From: JALYUS01 sp038231255
GTDB lineage: Bacteria > Chloroflexota > Chloroflexia > Thermomicrobiales > JALYUS01
Assembly: GCA_038231255.1 (NCBI GenBank)
Contig: JBBRLR010000005.1
Span: 23,257 to 87,256 of the forward strand
DNA length: 64,000 bases
Reading direction: 5' to 3'
The notes beneath the pieces were generated by a model. The model searched no databases, was not told the origin of the DNA, and was given only the letters and a program-made list of their open reading frames with translations. Within the stretch, counting starts at the first letter, position 1; each line of letters opens with the position of its first letter. The position numbers and the translations under genes are program-made. Of this stretch, positions 1-8,711 are shown piece after piece.

Positions 1-1
1 T

Positions 2-400
2 CAGGTGCGCACCGTCGACATGCCCGTGTTCGCGGTCGCTGCACTTCGTCGCCACCGCACGCGCCAGCGGGAAGCACGACTACTGGCAGGATCGCGCTGG
101 CAGGACACGGGATACATCTTCACGTCCACCATCGGCACGCCGATTGACGCGAGCAACCTCAGTGGCAAGTTCCATACGATGCTGACGGATGCCGAACTCC
201 CCCGCTTGCGCTGGCACGAGTTGCGGCACAGCGCGGCGTCGCTCGTGCTCGGACAGGGCGCGTCAATGCAGGAAGTACAGGCGATGATGGGCCACTCGCA
301 GATCAGCGTGACGATGGATTACTACGCCCATCTGATGCCCGGTGCGCTGCGCGGCGTCGCGGATCGCATGGATGCGGCGTTCGCGACGGGCACGGAATAG
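2..400 (+). CDS. Tyrosine recombinase / phage-type integrase, C-terminal part (5' truncated by window edge)
   Basis: This is the C-terminal catalytic portion of a tyrosine site-specific recombinase, which cuts and rejoins att sites through a covalent 3'-phosphotyrosine. The reading frame is open to the left edge, so the N-terminal and core-binding domains lie outside the window. Visible motifs are HELRH (the H-x-x-R box), MMGHSQ (second catalytic His region) and the nucleophile region TMDYYAH. The gene ends about 105 nt from the 3' end of a tRNA-Lys gene, the usual arrangement for an integrase beside its attachment site. The family is confident. Whether it belongs to a phage, an ICE or a genomic island cannot be told. 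Confidence 0.85.
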   Translation, partial: QVRTVDMPVFAVAALRRHRTRQREARLLAGSRWQDTGYIFTSTIGTPIDASNLSGKFHTMLTDAELPRLRWHELRHSAASLVLGQGASMQEVQAMMGHSQISVTMDYYAHLMPGALRGVADRMDAAFATGTE

Positions 401-414
401 GGGCGTTTTCGCCG

Positions 415-438
415 GGTTGCAGTATAGGTTGCAGTATA
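415..438. repeat. Two tandem 12-bp repeats between integrase and tRNA-Lys
   Basis: GGTTGCAGTATA occurs twice back to back (415-426 and 427-438), between the integrase stop and the tRNA-Lys 3' end. Short direct repeats here resemble integrase arm-type binding sites, but that role is inference. Confidence 0.5.
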
Positions 439-446
439 AACGCCGA

Positions 447-476
447 AACGGGGAGTAAGCACCATCGCTCCCCGTT
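447..476 (-). terminator. Hairpin, probable terminator of tRNA-Lys/tRNA-Asp transcript
   Basis: Perfect 9-bp arms AACGGGGAG (447-455) and CTCCCCGTT (468-476) enclose a 12-nt loop. Read leftward from tRNA-Lys it is followed by TTTCGG, a weak T tract. It could also serve the integrase transcript on the plus strand. Confidence 0.45.
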
Positions 477-505
477 CATTGTGCCAAGTATAGCAAGGGA
501 AAGAG

Positions 506-581
<76 letters not shown>

Positions 582-595
582 ACATGTGCGTTGTT

Positions 596-672
596 TGGCG
601 GAAGCGACGGGATTCGAACCCGCGATCTCTGCCTTGACAGGGCAGCGCTTTAAGCCACTAAGCTACGCCTCC
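596..672 (-). tRNA. tRNA-Asp(GTC)
   Basis: A 77-nt cloverleaf on the minus strand. The acceptor GGAGGCG pairs with CGCTTCC, with discriminator G and encoded CCA (596-598). The anticodon loop CTGTCAA sits in a CTGCC/GGCAG stem, giving GTC. It is the first gene of a two-tRNA unit with a consensus-like promoter upstream. Confidence 0.95.
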
Positions 673-685
673 GCGACGCTGCACT

Positions 686-714
686 ACCTTACGGCACGAA
701 CGCCCCGCTGTCAA
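686..714 (-). promoter_or_regulatory. Sigma70-type promoter of the tRNA-Asp/tRNA-Lys unit
   Basis: On the minus strand, -35 TTGACA (709-714) is separated by 17 bp from -10 TAAGGT (686-691), ending 14 nt before the tRNA-Asp 5' end. Confidence 0.65.
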
Positions 715-764
715 GGATGTTTCCCGCGCGATCTTTCCCCGCCATTTCGATGCAGAAAAGCGGC

Positions 765-793
765 TTGCGGAAGTAGTACATGCGTGCGATACT
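765..793 (+). promoter_or_regulatory. Candidate promoter of the nurA-herA-mre11-rad50 operon
   Basis: TTGCGG (765-770), a 17-bp spacer and GATACT (788-793) lie 35 nt before the first ATG. A GGGGAG ribosome-binding site (812-817) follows. Confidence 0.45.
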
Positions 794-827
794 TGGGTGT
801 CCGTTCACGTAGGGGAGAACGTGCGAG

Positions 828-1907
828 ATGTCTGTTTCCGGCAATACAATCACCCTCGGTGGGCAACTGACAGACGCGCTGGCATCACTGCGCGCCGGTG
901 GCCTTCCCTTTGTCGCGACGCCCGCTGCGGTGCGGCTCGAACATGACCTCGTACCGTTCGGCGGCGACGATCTGCGCGAGCGCGGCGGGCAGAGCATCAA
1001 ACACCATGAGGGGCCGTCGCTCTCGATCATGCCGATTCCGACTTTTCACAATTCCGACTGGCGCGTCCGCTACTTCCTCGATGGCGTGCAACGGACATTG
1101 CCCATCGGCTGGTGCGGCATGAACGCGCTGGCGCTCGTCGTCGTCGTCGCGGGGGTGATCGAGCGGCGGCCGCAGGATGGCGTCTTTCGCGCCGTCCCCG
1201 GCATGACGCGCGTCGCCAGCACGGTGATCATCGCCTCCGTCACTGACGACGCGCACACCGATGATCTGTTCGATGCCTTTCGGCGGACGGGGCTTGATGT
1301 GCAGACCGCCGACAACCCGATGGCCACCGCGCCGCACGACGGGGATTTCATCGCCCTGCAATCGCGCATCCGGCCCGTCGTCGGCGCGGTGCGCGAGATG
1401 TGCGAGTACGCCGCCCTCAAATCGTGGGACGAGCGCACCGACGGCAGCGAGGGCTGGCTGATCATGGACGGCTCGCTGACCCGCGCCGACATCGGCAACG
1501 CGGTCGGGCTGATTAAGCGGCACAGCCGGTTCGACCTGACGAACCCCGAGATGACGGCGCTCCTGCACATGCCGGTCGGCCACCGGAGCAGCGCCTTCCA
1601 GCGCGAGGTGAGCGGCGGCTTGCGGCCGGTCACCTGGTATCTGCGCCTGCACGAAGCGACCGGCGCCGATCCGCTCTTCGGCCTCGCGCGCATCGAAGCG
1701 CCGTCACAGATCGGCGTGCCTGGCGATCTGGAGGCGCTCTCGCACCTGATTTTCTCGGAACGTACGCCGCGCGCGACGAACGATGACCGCTGGCCGACGC
1801 TGCTCTACCCGATCCACATCGCCGAGCGCATCCTGAAAGTGAAACTGGAGCGCGCGCTCCTCGGGGTGCCCGCCGCGCTCCGACGGTATCTGCGGGAGGT
1901 CGCCTGA
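828..1907 (+). CDS. nurA: NurA-domain nuclease
   Basis: A 359-aa protein read as a NurA nuclease, which with HerA resects double-strand-break ends. A first acidic motif FLDG is at Asp85-Gly86. A second, LIMDGS, is at Asp214-Gly215, followed by GLIKRH (Lys230), matching the order and spacing of NurA metal-binding and K motifs. The C-terminal stretch around LLYPIHIAE resembles the NurA tail. GGGGAG precedes ATG 828 by 10 nt. The stop TGA overlaps the HerA start (TGATG), so the two are translationally coupled. The assignment rests on motif pattern plus the HerA, Mre11 and Rad50 neighbours. Overall similarity to archaeal NurA is low by eye, so a profile search would be decisive. Confidence 0.75.
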   Translation: MSVSGNTITLGGQLTDALASLRAGGLPFVATPAAVRLEHDLVPFGGDDLRERGGQSIKHHEGPSLSIMPIPTFHNSDWRVRYFLDGVQRTLPIGWCGMNALALVVVVAGVIERRPQDGVFRAVPGMTRVASTVIIASVTDDAHTDDLFDAFRRTGLDVQTADNPMATAPHDGDFIALQSRIRPVVGAVREMCEYAALKSWDERTDGSEGWLIMDGSLTRADIGNAVGLIKRHSRFDLTNPEMTALLHMPVGHRSSAFQREVSGGLRPVTWYLRLHEATGADPLFGLARIEAPSQIGVPGDLEALSHLIFSERTPRATNDDRWPTLLYPIHIAERILKVKLERALLGVPAALRRYLREVA

Positions 1908-4000
1908 TGGATGCACCGTCGCTCGTCGCCCACTTCGACGCCCTGATTGACACGCGCACCGGGCCAATTGGGCGCGTCGTCACCAGCGAAAGGAATCCCG
2001 CCGCAGCGCACGAGTTCTCCTTCTGGACCGCCGACGCGCCTGCCGCCGCGCTCGCCCTCGACATCGGGCACATCGTCGTCGCCTTCAGCGAAGAAGCGGC
2101 GGTGATCGGCATCCTCGACGAGCCGCAGCGATACGGGGACCTCGGAACCTTCCTCGACGACTACTTCGATTACCAGGGCGAGGACGACATCGGCGCGGCA
2201 CTCGCCTCGACACGGCCCGAAATCCTCGTCTTCACTTGCCGCGTGCTGGCGTCGCGCCATCTGCGCGACGATGTCCGCTCGCGCCGCCCGCCCCGCAGCG
2301 GCCCCGTCTACTACGCGACGCCCGACGCGATCCGCCTCGCCCTCGGCAAGGAAGGCTACAGCGGCACGGCGATCCCGGTCCTGCTGCATCGTAACGGTAA
2401 TGCGGCGCGCGACGACGCGGGCAACGAGATATTCGAGGAGACGACCGACGGCGACACCCGGCTCGTCTTCCAGCACACGCCCGTGGATGTGGACAGCGAT
2501 TACCTGCTCGGCCCCGAAGCCGGCCACGCGAACTGGACGGGCCAGTCCGGCCTCGCGACGAAGACCAGCCACGCCCTTTTTGTCATCAGCAGCGTCTTCC
2601 AGAAGTCGCCGCATTCGGTCGCCGCGCTGATGTTCAATGTCAAGGGGCCGGACCTCCTCTGGCTCGATAAGGCCGCGTACGTCCCGCCCGATGAAGAGGA
2701 GCGATTGGCGGCGCGCGGCGTCAAATTGCCCTCGCCGCTCGACCGTTTAATGTACGAGAAGATGGCGATGTCGGCCGCGCCGTTCGACAAGTTGCGCATC
2801 TTCGCCCCCTACAAACCGGGTGGCGAGCCGCACAACGAGCATGGCGATCAGATCAACCTCGACGGCACGTTCGATCATGCCGCGCTCAACACGCTCCGCA
2901 CCGCGCGGCACGAGACGGAGTGCGTCTATCCGATCCTTTGGAACTTGCAGCAGGTGCTGCGCTACCCGCATCGCGTCTTCGAGGGCGCCGATCTGGACGA
3001 CAAGTTGTTCGGCTTCCTGTCCGAACTGCGCGAGCAGCGCGTCCAGACCGTCAAGGGGTTCGAGGCGAAGATGCGCGAGATCATGGAATACCTGAACACC
3101 GAGGACGACGACACCGGCAAGAAGCCGCAATCGTGGAACGACCACCACCGCTTCACGATCCTCAAGGCGAAGAATCGCATCCAGAACCTAACGACGAAGT
3201 GCGGCGGCCTGCTCGCGCGCAACCTCGTCAACTACGGCGATTTGCCCGAGTGCGACGGCCCGCTTGCCGATCGCGAGTTGCGCGTCATTGACATCGCGAA
3301 CTGCAACACGACGGTGCAGGAATTGCTCGTCAGTGCGACAATACAGCGGATTTGGGAGCGGGCGGAGCGGTCCGAATTGGGCGTGGAGAAGGTCATCATC
3401 TTCGTGGACGAACTGAACAAGTACGCCCCCGGCGGCGGTCGCGGCGGGTTGCGCGACACGCTCGTGGACATCGCGGCGCGCGGTCGGCACCTCAATGTCG
3501 TCTTGTTCGGCGCGGAGCAGTTCCGCTCCAAAGTGGACGATGAAGTGGTCGGCAATGCCGCGACCTCGTTCTATGGCCGGATCGGCGATGAGGAGATCAT
3601 CAGCCCCTCCTACCGCGCTTTCACCGAGTCCACCCGGGCCGAACTGCTGCGCGTGCCGAAGGGGACGCTGCTGATGCGCCACGCGCATATCCCCGTGCCG
3701 GTATTCGGCGTCTTCCCTCGCCCGCCCGCGCTGGCGGGTAACGACGCCCAGAAGGTGTACGGCGCGTCGGCCCACTTCGGCCCGGAGGAATCGGTCTACC
3801 GCGTGCTGCGTGATATGTCGCAACGCGTGAACGTGACCGAGCCGACGCTGTCGCAGGTAAAAACCGTGCTCGCCGAGCACGATCTGACGAGTGCGCAATG
3901 CGACACCGTTGTGGAGCAGGTTCGGCGAACCTATCGGCACGGTTCGCGCTCGACGCCCTGGCAGTATTTCTGCAGCACGATCACGAAGAATGGCATCTGA
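1907..4000 (+). CDS. herA: HerA-type hexameric ATPase / DNA translocase
   Basis: A 697-aa ATPase placed between NurA and Mre11, expected to form the HerA ring that pumps DNA to NurA. Walker B is clear: IIFVDELNK with Asp501-Glu502. The P-loop region is unusual: GQSGLATKTS around Lys219 keeps Lys-Thr-Ser but has Thr instead of the usual Gly before Lys. GRGGLRDTLVDIAARGRHLN downstream resembles the HerA/FtsK-like segment after Walker B. The N-terminal 200 residues include a segment resembling the HerA HAS barrel. ATG 1907 overlaps the nurA stop. A different HerA/FtsK-superfamily ATPase is the alternative, but the context favours HerA. Confidence 0.75.
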   Translation: MDAPSLVAHFDALIDTRTGPIGRVVTSERNPAAAHEFSFWTADAPAAALALDIGHIVVAFSEEAAVIGILDEPQRYGDLGTFLDDYFDYQGEDDIGAALASTRPEILVFTCRVLASRHLRDDVRSRRPPRSGPVYYATPDAIRLALGKEGYSGTAIPVLLHRNGNAARDDAGNEIFEETTDGDTRLVFQHTPVDVDSDYLLGPEAGHANWTGQSGLATKTSHALFVISSVFQKSPHSVAALMFNVKGPDLLWLDKAAYVPPDEEERLAARGVKLPSPLDRLMYEKMAMSAAPFDKLRIFAPYKPGGEPHNEHGDQINLDGTFDHAALNTLRTARHETECVYPILWNLQQVLRYPHRVFEGADLDDKLFGFLSELREQRVQTVKGFEAKMREIMEYLNTEDDDTGKKPQSWNDHHRFTILKAKNRIQNLTTKCGGLLARNLVNYGDLPECDGPLADRELRVIDIANCNTTVQELLVSATIQRIWERAERSELGVEKVIIFVDELNKYAPGGGRGGLRDTLVDIAARGRHLNVVLFGAEQFRSKVDDEVVGNAATSFYGRIGDEEIISPSYRAFTESTRAELLRVPKGTLLMRHAHIPVPVFGVFPRPPALAGNDAQKVYGASAHFGPEESVYRVLRDMSQRVNVTEPTLSQVKTVLAEHDLTSAQCDTVVEQVRRTYRHGSRSTPWQYFCSTITKNGI

Positions 4001-4017
4001 AGGTAGGCAACGATCAC

Positions 4018-5247
4018 ATGACCGACGCACCACTTCGCATCGCACATTTCGCGGACACCCATCTCGGCTTCAGCGCGCTCACCCGCCTCTGCCCGACGAC
4101 CGGCCGCAATCAGCGCGCCGTGGACATCGAGGGCGCGTTCGCGGCGGCGATTGATTCCATCATCGCCGCAGGCGATATTGATCTCGTCCTCCACGCCGGC
4201 GATGTGTTCCATCACAGCCGGCCGCCGATGCAGACGCTGATCTTTTTCGTCCAGCAGATGCGCCGCCTGGAGGCCGCCGGTATCCCGACGATCGTTATCG
4301 GCGGCAACCACGACACGCCGCGCCTGCGCAATGCGGGGAGCGTCCTCGATCTCTGCGCCGTCGCCTGCCGCAGTGTCCAGTTTGCCACCGGATATGACTG
4401 GGAGCGGTTTCCGCTTGTCCTCGGTGGTCGCAAGGTCGTCGTCACTGCCGTGCCGCACGGCGCGTTCACGAATGAGCAGCCGCCCAACGCGATGCTGACC
4501 GACGAGAGCGCGATCAACCTGCTCGTCGCGCACGGTTCGTTCGACCTCGCCGTTTTGCACGACCGCCGGGGTGGCGCGGACGAAATCGAGGACACGCTGC
4601 TCGATCCGCGCTACGACTACATCGCCCTCGGCCACTGGCATATCGAGGAGCGCAAGCGCGCCAATGTCTTCTACAGCGGCAGCACCGAGCGCATCGGCCT
4701 CTCCGACCTCGCGGCGAAGCCCGGCTATCTCCGTGTCCTCGTCGGTGGCGACGGGCCGGAAGTCGAGCACGTCCCCCTCCCCGCGCGCGACCACCTTTCC
4801 CTCCCGATTGTCCACGGCGAGGAGTTGAGCGCGGACGCGATTGTCGCTCAAGTCGTGCGCCTCCTCGAACGCGAGCCGGCGGCGCGCCGGGCGGAAGCAA
4901 TGGTGCTCTGCGGCGTCCGCGACACCGCCCTCGGCGTGGATCGGGAAGTCGTGCGGCTGCTGCGCGGGCTGGAAATCGTCAAGGAATGCTGGGCGTTCGT
5001 GCCGGATGTTCGCGCCGTCCGCGCGCCCGGCGCGCTGGTCGAGGAAGCAAGCCCCATTGGCCAGTTGCTCGACGAGTTCGGCGAATTCGTCGCCGCCCGC
5101 GCCGCCAACGGTGTCTACGAGCCGGGCTTCGCCGCAACCTTCCGCGAGACGGGGCGCACGCTGCTCGAAGAAGCGCTGCGCGGCGATGACGAGGCGCACC
5201 CGGTCTCCATCGCGCCCGAACCCGTCGCGGCGGGAGATGCGGCATGA
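4018..5247 (+). CDS. Mre11/SbcD-type DNA exonuclease
   Basis: A 409-aa calcineurin-like phosphodiesterase that works with the downstream Rad50 ATPase on DNA ends. The metal-binding motifs come in Mre11 order: FADTHLG (Asp13, His15), HAGDVFH, GGNHDTPR, VAHGSF and ALGHWH. ATG 4018 is chosen because the Mre11 N-terminus starts there, and AAGGT lies 13 nt upstream. It starts 17 nt after the herA stop and ends in an ATGA overlap with the next gene, so both subunits are translationally coupled. The length suits SbcD/Mre11 with a capping domain. Confidence in the family is high, while SbcD versus archaeal-type Mre11 is not resolved. Confidence 0.9.
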   Translation: MTDAPLRIAHFADTHLGFSALTRLCPTTGRNQRAVDIEGAFAAAIDSIIAAGDIDLVLHAGDVFHHSRPPMQTLIFFVQQMRRLEAAGIPTIVIGGNHDTPRLRNAGSVLDLCAVACRSVQFATGYDWERFPLVLGGRKVVVTAVPHGAFTNEQPPNAMLTDESAINLLVAHGSFDLAVLHDRRGGADEIEDTLLDPRYDYIALGHWHIEERKRANVFYSGSTERIGLSDLAAKPGYLRVLVGGDGPEVEHVPLPARDHLSLPIVHGEELSADAIVAQVVRLLEREPAARRAEAMVLCGVRDTALGVDREVVRLLRGLEIVKECWAFVPDVRAVRAPGALVEEASPIGQLLDEFGEFVAARAANGVYEPGFAATFRETGRTLLEEALRGDDEAHPVSIAPEPVAAGDAA

Positions 5248-8099
5248 TCCTCCAGCGGCTGAAGATCGAGAACTTCAAGCGCCTGCGCGAGGTGGACATC
5301 GAGTTCCCCTCGATCGGCATCATCGGCGTCGTCGGCACCAACGGCGCGGGCAAGAGCACGCTTTTCGAGGCGATGCTCTGGGCGCTCTTCCGGCCCAATG
5401 CCATCGGTGTGGATAACCGCGATGTCGTCCCCCGCCGCAGCGTCGGGCTGACGACCAAGGTCGAACTGACCGTCGAAACGGGCGACAACGTCTACACGAT
5501 CGCGCGCAGCCTGCGCATCACCGCCGGGGGCAGCCAGCGCGTCGAGGCGAGCATCTTTCGCGGCGACGAAACCGATCCCGTCGTCACCGGCGCCAATCCC
5601 GTTTCCGACTACATCCGCACGACGCTGCTGCGGATGACGCCGCAGTCCTTCACGACGACGTTTTTCACACGGCAGAAGGAACTCGCCTTTTTCGGCGATG
5701 TCGGCGACACCGAGCGGCGCAAGGAGATGCAGCGCCTGCTTGATCTGGATGCCATCGAGCGCGCGCAGGGGAAACTGCGCGAGGAGCGCACGCGCGAGCG
5801 GCACACCCTCACCGCCCGAACCAGCCAACTCGCCGACGAGACCGGCGCGCGCGATCTCGACACGGAATTGGCGGTCGCGCGCACCGCTGAAGACGCGGCG
5901 ACCGCGACCGTCGTCAGCCTACAAGCGGAATTCGACACGTGCAGCGAGCGGTACGAAACGGCGGCGGCGCAGCGTGATACGATGCGCGCCGTGCAGCGCC
6001 AGTTCGACGCGCTGGCGACCGAGCGGCAGGCGGCGACGGCGCGCAAGAGCGCCGCCGAGACCACCCGCGATGATGCACTCCGACGGATTGCGGCGTTGCA
6101 GGCACGCGCGGAGCGCGCGGCGGAGATCGCGCCCCTGCTCGCGTCGGCAGACGCGACGGATCGCGCGCTGGCGGTCGCCGAGATCGCGGCGGCGCACGCG
6201 CAGCGCGTTGTGGAGAGCACGCGCGACTTACGAGAGTCCGAAAACCGGGCCACACAGTTAAGCGCATCCGCCGATGCGACGATCGCCGACCTCGATGCAT
6301 TGCGCGATTTGCTTTTCGACTGGGACACACTCGACGCGGAGCCGCCAGGGGTACGGCGGGCGCGGATGCTCGCCGCGAAACTGACCGCCGCCGCCCCTTT
6401 CGCCATCGAGCGGGTCAAGGAGCGGGACCAACTGCGCGCCCTGATGCGCGTCGCCGAGGACGCCGCGCGCGCCGCCGACGAGGCGAAGACGCGGGCGAAC
6501 AAGCGCGCCGAACTTGACGCCCGCCTCGCGGTCGTCATCGCCGGTGACGACCCTGCGCCGCGCGTCGCCGACCTCGAGCGGCAGGAGCGCGGTTTCACCG
6601 AGGAATTCACCCGACTGGAGACCGAACGCACCGCGTTGCGCACCGAACATGCCAAGTACGCCACGCTGCTCAAACGCTGGCAAGCGGCGGAACCGGATGC
6701 CGCTTGCCCGACCTGCGGTCGCCCGTTCACCGAGGACGATGCGGACACCATGTTCGCGTCGCTCCAGCGTTCGATGGATACCTGCACCGTGCAAGGGAAA
6801 CGCGTTGGCGCGCGCCTCGAAGAAGCGCGGACAACAGGGCGCACCGTCAGCGGCGCACTCCAGATAGAACGGGATCGTCTGCGGCAGGCGGAGACGTTCA
6901 TCGCGCAGCGCGAGCGGGCCGTGGCCGAGGAGCGGGATGCCGCAGAGCGTGCGTCGCGTGCCGACGAACGGCTGAAAGCCGCGCTCGCCGAAGCCGGGCG
7001 GCGCAAGCCGCCGACGGAGCAGGATGTCACCGGCCTTGAAGCCGAACTGTCGCTGCTCGAACGCGCCGCGAATGCCGTCGGTCCCGCGAACCGTCTCGCG
7101 TCGGAGATCGAGAAAATCGCCGCCCAAATCGCCGCGCAACGCGAGGCGCTTGTCGCCCTCGGTCCGGCGACATACGACGCGGCGCGGCACGAGGAATTGC
7201 GGCAAGATCGGGTGCGCCTCGTCGCCTTGCAAACGGAGACCGCGCGCATCACCGAAGAACTGCGCGCCCTCCCCGCCGAGGAAGAACGGCAATCGGCGGC
7301 GCGCAGCGCCATCGGGGAATGCGACGACAGCATTGCGCGGACGACGGGCGCGCAGGCCGCGCTCGGTTTCAACCCCGATGCAATCGTCGCGGCCGAAGCC
7401 GAAACGGTGGTGGCGGCGGAAATCGCCAATCAGGTGCAGAGCGCGCTCGCCGATGCGCGCGTCACCGTCGCAAACGCCCAGCATGTGGTGCAACGCATCG
7501 AAGCGGAGCAAACGCGGCTTGCCGTCCTGCGCACCGACGTCAGTCGCCTCGGTGCATCGGTGGCGCAATACAATCTGATGGACGACGGTTTTACCGACTT
7601 TTCCGTCGCCCTCGCTGCCCGCATCCAGCCGAAGTTGGGCGAATACGCGAGCGACCTGATTGATCGGATGTCGAATGGCCGGTATAACCGCCTCGCTTTC
7701 GACACGAACTATACGCCCGCGCTCTACGACGGCGAGTTGGAGAAGTTTCCCGTGGAGAAATTTTCCGGCGGCGAGCGTGATATCGCCGCGCTGGCGGCGC
7801 GCATTGCCCTTTCGCAATTGCTCGCGGCGCGCGGTGGCCATGAGATCGGTTTCATGGTACTCGACGAGGTCTTCGGCTCGCTCGACGCGGAGCGGCGGAC
7901 GCTCGTCCTCGAAGCGCTCGCGGCGATGGGCGACATCGTGCCGCAGCTCTTCATCGTCAGCCATGTGGACGATGTGCGCATGTCGCCGCTGATGAACGAA
8001 GTCTGGACAGTCGCCACGCAACCGGACGGCACGAGCGCCGTGCTCCGCCGCGACGCCGCCGATCTCCTGCTCAGCGCGTCCGCGTTCGCCGCGATGTAG
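5244..8099 (+). CDS. Rad50/SbcC-type SMC-family ATPase
   Basis: A 951-aa ABC/SMC-type ATPase, partner of the Mre11 nuclease. The N-terminal lobe has Walker A GTNGAGKS (residues 31-38). Two long Ala/Glu/Arg-rich coiled-coil arms flank a zinc hook CPTCGRPF (Cys488, Cys491). The C-terminal lobe has the signature FSGGERD (Ser841-Glu844) and Walker B MVLDEVFGSLD (Asp874-Glu875). All catalytic elements are present and in Rad50 order. It overlaps the upstream mre11 gene by ATGA and ends the operon. About 500 nt without a gene follow. Confidence 0.93.
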   Translation: MILQRLKIENFKRLREVDIEFPSIGIIGVVGTNGAGKSTLFEAMLWALFRPNAIGVDNRDVVPRRSVGLTTKVELTVETGDNVYTIARSLRITAGGSQRVEASIFRGDETDPVVTGANPVSDYIRTTLLRMTPQSFTTTFFTRQKELAFFGDVGDTERRKEMQRLLDLDAIERAQGKLREERTRERHTLTARTSQLADETGARDLDTELAVARTAEDAATATVVSLQAEFDTCSERYETAAAQRDTMRAVQRQFDALATERQAATARKSAAETTRDDALRRIAALQARAERAAEIAPLLASADATDRALAVAEIAAAHAQRVVESTRDLRESENRATQLSASADATIADLDALRDLLFDWDTLDAEPPGVRRARMLAAKLTAAAPFAIERVKERDQLRALMRVAEDAARAADEAKTRANKRAELDARLAVVIAGDDPAPRVADLERQERGFTEEFTRLETERTALRTEHAKYATLLKRWQAAEPDAACPTCGRPFTEDDADTMFASLQRSMDTCTVQGKRVGARLEEARTTGRTVSGALQIERDRLRQAETFIAQRERAVAEERDAAERASRADERLKAALAEAGRRKPPTEQDVTGLEAELSLLERAANAVGPANRLASEIEKIAAQIAAQREALVALGPATYDAARHEELRQDRVRLVALQTETARITEELRALPAEEERQSAARSAIGECDDSIARTTGAQAALGFNPDAIVAAEAETVVAAEIANQVQSALADARVTVANAQHVVQRIEAEQTRLAVLRTDVSRLGASVAQYNLMDDGFTDFSVALAARIQPKLGEYASDLIDRMSNGRYNRLAFDTNYTPALYDGELEKFPVEKFSGGERDIAALAARIALSQLLAARGGHEIGFMVLDEVFGSLDAERRTLVLEALAAMGDIVPQLFIVSHVDDVRMSPLMNEVWTVATQPDGTSAVLRRDAADLLLSASAFAAM

Positions 8100-8168
8100 C
8101 CTCTGCATCCAGCCCTCTTGCCGCCGCAGTGATCCATACGAAGCCTTTAGCCGCGGAAATATCTACGA

Positions 8169-8188
8169 ACGCAGGCCTCAGCCTGCGT
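8169..8188. repeat. Short perfect palindrome, GC-rich hairpin family
   Basis: ACGCAGGC (8169-8176), loop CTCA, GCCTGCGT (8181-8188). The sequence shares the GCAGGC..CCTGCG core with the longer dispersed hairpins elsewhere in the window. It may act as a weak terminator after rad50, although no T tract follows. Confidence 0.6.
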
Positions 8189-8553
8189 CGTTGGCACCGG
8201 ACTACGGTGTCAGGGTTCGTAACTCCACCCGAGTCCTGTATTCGCGCTGCCCTGGTGCACACAAAAAGAGAGGGCCAATTCGTCAGTCGTATCGGGCCGC
8301 CTCGGTGCCGGTGCTGCGTCTCGCGATGCCGGAAACCCTTGAGGGTGGTGCGCTTTGCGGCTACAAGCCCGCGCATCCGGTCTGCATCGGATCGTTTCAC
8401 TGGCTGCGCGCCACCGGCAGCGGATGCTGCGTAGGCGCGACTCCGGGAGCATCACTCGTAGTGGGGCCGACGGGCTACCTCTCTGTACAGGTACAATAGC
8501 GTTCGCAGCATATTCTGTCAACTTCGTGAAGTATCGCACGAAAGGTCTATGCA

Positions 8554-8583
8554 TTGCGCGCGGAGCCGCTTGCGACGTACAAT
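8554..8583 (+). promoter_or_regulatory. Candidate promoter of tRNA-Arg
   Basis: TTGCGC (8554-8559), an 18-bp spacer and TACAAT (8578-8583) lie 21 nt before the tRNA 5' end. Confidence 0.5.
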
Positions 8584-8604
8584 CACGGCGGCGCTTTGCC
8601 GCGC

Positions 8605-8680
8605 GCCCCTGTAGCTCAGTGGACAGAGCGAGGGCCTTCTAATCCCTAGGTCGCAGGTTCGAGCCCTGCCAGGGGCGCCA
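8605..8680 (+). tRNA. tRNA-Arg(TCT)
   Basis: A 76-nt cloverleaf. The acceptor GCCCCTG pairs with CAGGGGC, with discriminator G and encoded CCA (8678-8680). The anticodon loop CTTCTAA gives TCT. The anticodon stem AGGGC/TCCCT has a C-T mismatch next to the loop. Confidence 0.93.
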
Positions 8681-8711
8681 CATTTTCTCCGCAAGAGCCG
8701 GGAGCAACCGC

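Larger units (their letters stand above)
8100..8604. other. Non-coding gap of about 500 bases
   Basis: No convincing gene lies here: the open frames have no ribosome-binding site, family motif or protein-like composition. It holds a short GC-rich palindrome near its left end and the tRNA-Arg promoter at its right end. Confidence 0.6.

Noticed and set aside
415..476. CRISPR-like repeats beside the integrase
   Set aside because: Only two adjacent 12-mers without spacers, plus a simple hairpin; no cas genes in the window.
885..1693. Minus-strand frames opposite nurA
   Set aside because: Low-complexity Arg/Ala-rich composition without start signals; the plus-strand gene is coupled to herA.
828..8099. 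Operon as cargo of the integrated element
   Set aside because: The tRNA 3' end faces left, so the element should lie on the integrase side, away from this operon. It remains possible if the integrase is a relict.
5609..8108. Two long minus-strand frames opposite rad50
   Set aside because: They are antisense shadows with Ser/Arg- or Arg/Asp-rich composition; rad50 has every expected motif.
8129..8554. Overlapping frames in the gap before tRNA-Arg
   Set aside because: No ribosome-binding site, Arg- and Cys-rich composition and mutually overlapping on both strands.
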